Shown here: piece after piece, positions 63,392 through 64,000 of the stretch
Layout of the letters: each line of letters opens with the position of its first letter
Position numbering within the stretch: position 1 is the first letter of the stretch
NCBI RefSeq assembly: GCF_000003815.2
Contig: NC_049980.1
Coordinates: 21,423,026 to 21,487,025 of the forward strand
Direction: 5' to 3'
DNA: 64,000 nucleotides
DNA from: Branchiostoma floridae
Taxonomy: Eukaryota > Chordata > Leptocardii > Amphioxiformes > Branchiostomatidae
Position numbers and translations under genes: made by a program
Notes under the pieces: model-generated
Told to the model about the DNA's origin: nothing
Database searches by the model: none
What the model saw: the letters and a program-made list of their open reading frames with translations, nothing else

Positions 63392-64000
63392 ACAATATGT
63401 CAGCTCTAACCTGAAAATATGATCTGAAGCACAAAGTGTCAATGAAATTTGAGCCTGAAAATATGATCTTGAACACAAGCGCAAAGTGCCCATTAAATCG
63501 TTGAAATGAGGACGCGTATCATAGGGTAGAGGTGGCAAGCTTAATCTTACAAACAGTGACAAGAATTACTTCTTTTGTCAGTCCGGATCCCACCACACGA
63601 CATGTTCCCATGACAACTTTGGTAAACATCTACTCTCCCGTCAAGGCCCCTGGAAATGGTAAGCAGCGCCTTTTTTTCAGCATTTCCTCTCTCCTTTATT
63701 TTTCAAGTATGTACAGATTTCGTGACATGTCCTCCCCGAGGGGAAAAAACTTTAACTCGTGCTTTAGGTTGACACGCACCGCTCCTAATCACAAGTATCC
63801 GTTGAATTACAAGTTTGCAAAGTATACATAATCCACCACCTGTGTTCTGCCTGACAGCGAAAACAACTAAGTTGCCATATTGTGCACTGTAACGGACGAT
63901 AACTTGAATTTACGACGAGGTTATTTACGGTTATCTTCGCAATCTTGTCAGGGTCCGTTTAATCGCACCAATTACAGCAATTACTTACCCTTTTGATTTT

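Larger units (their letters stand above)
61109..64000. other. 3' flank of the AKR/PQQ gene and right end of window
   Basis: Probable long 3' UTR; candidate AATAAA sites lie at about 62168 and 62602. Contains nested MITEs (61409-61921) and a strong inverted repeat (63304-63391). A possible exon (tttgtcag before about 63582, CCTGGAAATG/gtaag near 63660) might start another + strand gene, but the peptide is not recognised. No other gene is supported. Confidence 0.4.

Noticed and set aside
63582-63660. Possible exon between tttgtcag and gtaag
   Set aside because: Splice-like signals are present but the peptide is not recognised and no partner exon is visible in the window.

Overview
The window looks like genomic DNA from an invertebrate chordate, most likely an amphioxus (Branchiostoma). 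It holds intron-rich genes with small exons and recognisable single copies of chordate genes: FAM174, PWWP3/MUM1, BOK, MRPS30, UQCR11, NR2C2AP and EFL1. It also holds a Tx1-type LINE and a dense load of MITEs and foldback elements. Three runs of N are assembly gaps. Species assignment is inference; no ribosomal or mitochondrial marker is present.

Layout. 1-424: last coding exon of a FAM174 gene (+). 5280-12186: thirteen-exon PWWP3A/MUM1-like gene (-). 13164-24359: Bcl-2 family gene closest to BOK (+), head-to-head with the PWWP gene; its third intron position carries a near full-length Tx1-type LINE in antisense (about 14.6-21.0 kb) and a second retroposon-like insertion. 25789-27516: small leucine-rich-repeat protein (-). 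28992-33425: mitochondrial ribosomal protein MRPS30 (-), broken by an assembly gap. 33.5-36.2 kb: foldback and hairpin elements. 36329-37367: unrecognised coiled-coil protein (+). 40223-41077: UQCR11 (-). 41380-45346: NR2C2AP (+), divergent from UQCR11. 45924-54726: EFL1 with 21 coding exons (-), tail-to-tail with NR2C2AP. 56970-61108: an aldo-keto reductase fused to a PQQ-type beta-propeller, with an N-terminal signal peptide and a C-terminal KDEL (+). 61.1-64 kb: 3' region with nested MITEs.

Most genes are housekeeping: two act in mitochondria (MRPS30, UQCR11), one in cytosolic ribosome maturation (EFL1), one in chromatin (PWWP3) and one in apoptosis (BOK-like). There is no operon; the shared logic is head-to-head promoter pairs and conserved linkage. 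From memory, FAM174C, PWWP3A, UQCR11 and NR2C2AP all lie on human 19p13.

The most notable observations are: the ER-targeted AKR/PQQ fusion built from phase-1 symmetric exons; a family of very short AAGGA...TCCTT hairpins, six of which are flanked by 8-bp direct repeats; two introns with U12-type (minor spliceosome) signals, one of them AT-AC; a BOK-like protein lacking the BH3 Gly-Asp and the BH1 Trp-Gly-Arg; and several TIR/foldback families. Two host genes and LINE ORF1 each show a single-base frame break, which may be assembly error or real lesions. All exon structures were derived by hand from splice signals, reading phase and remembered family sequences; no alignment was run.
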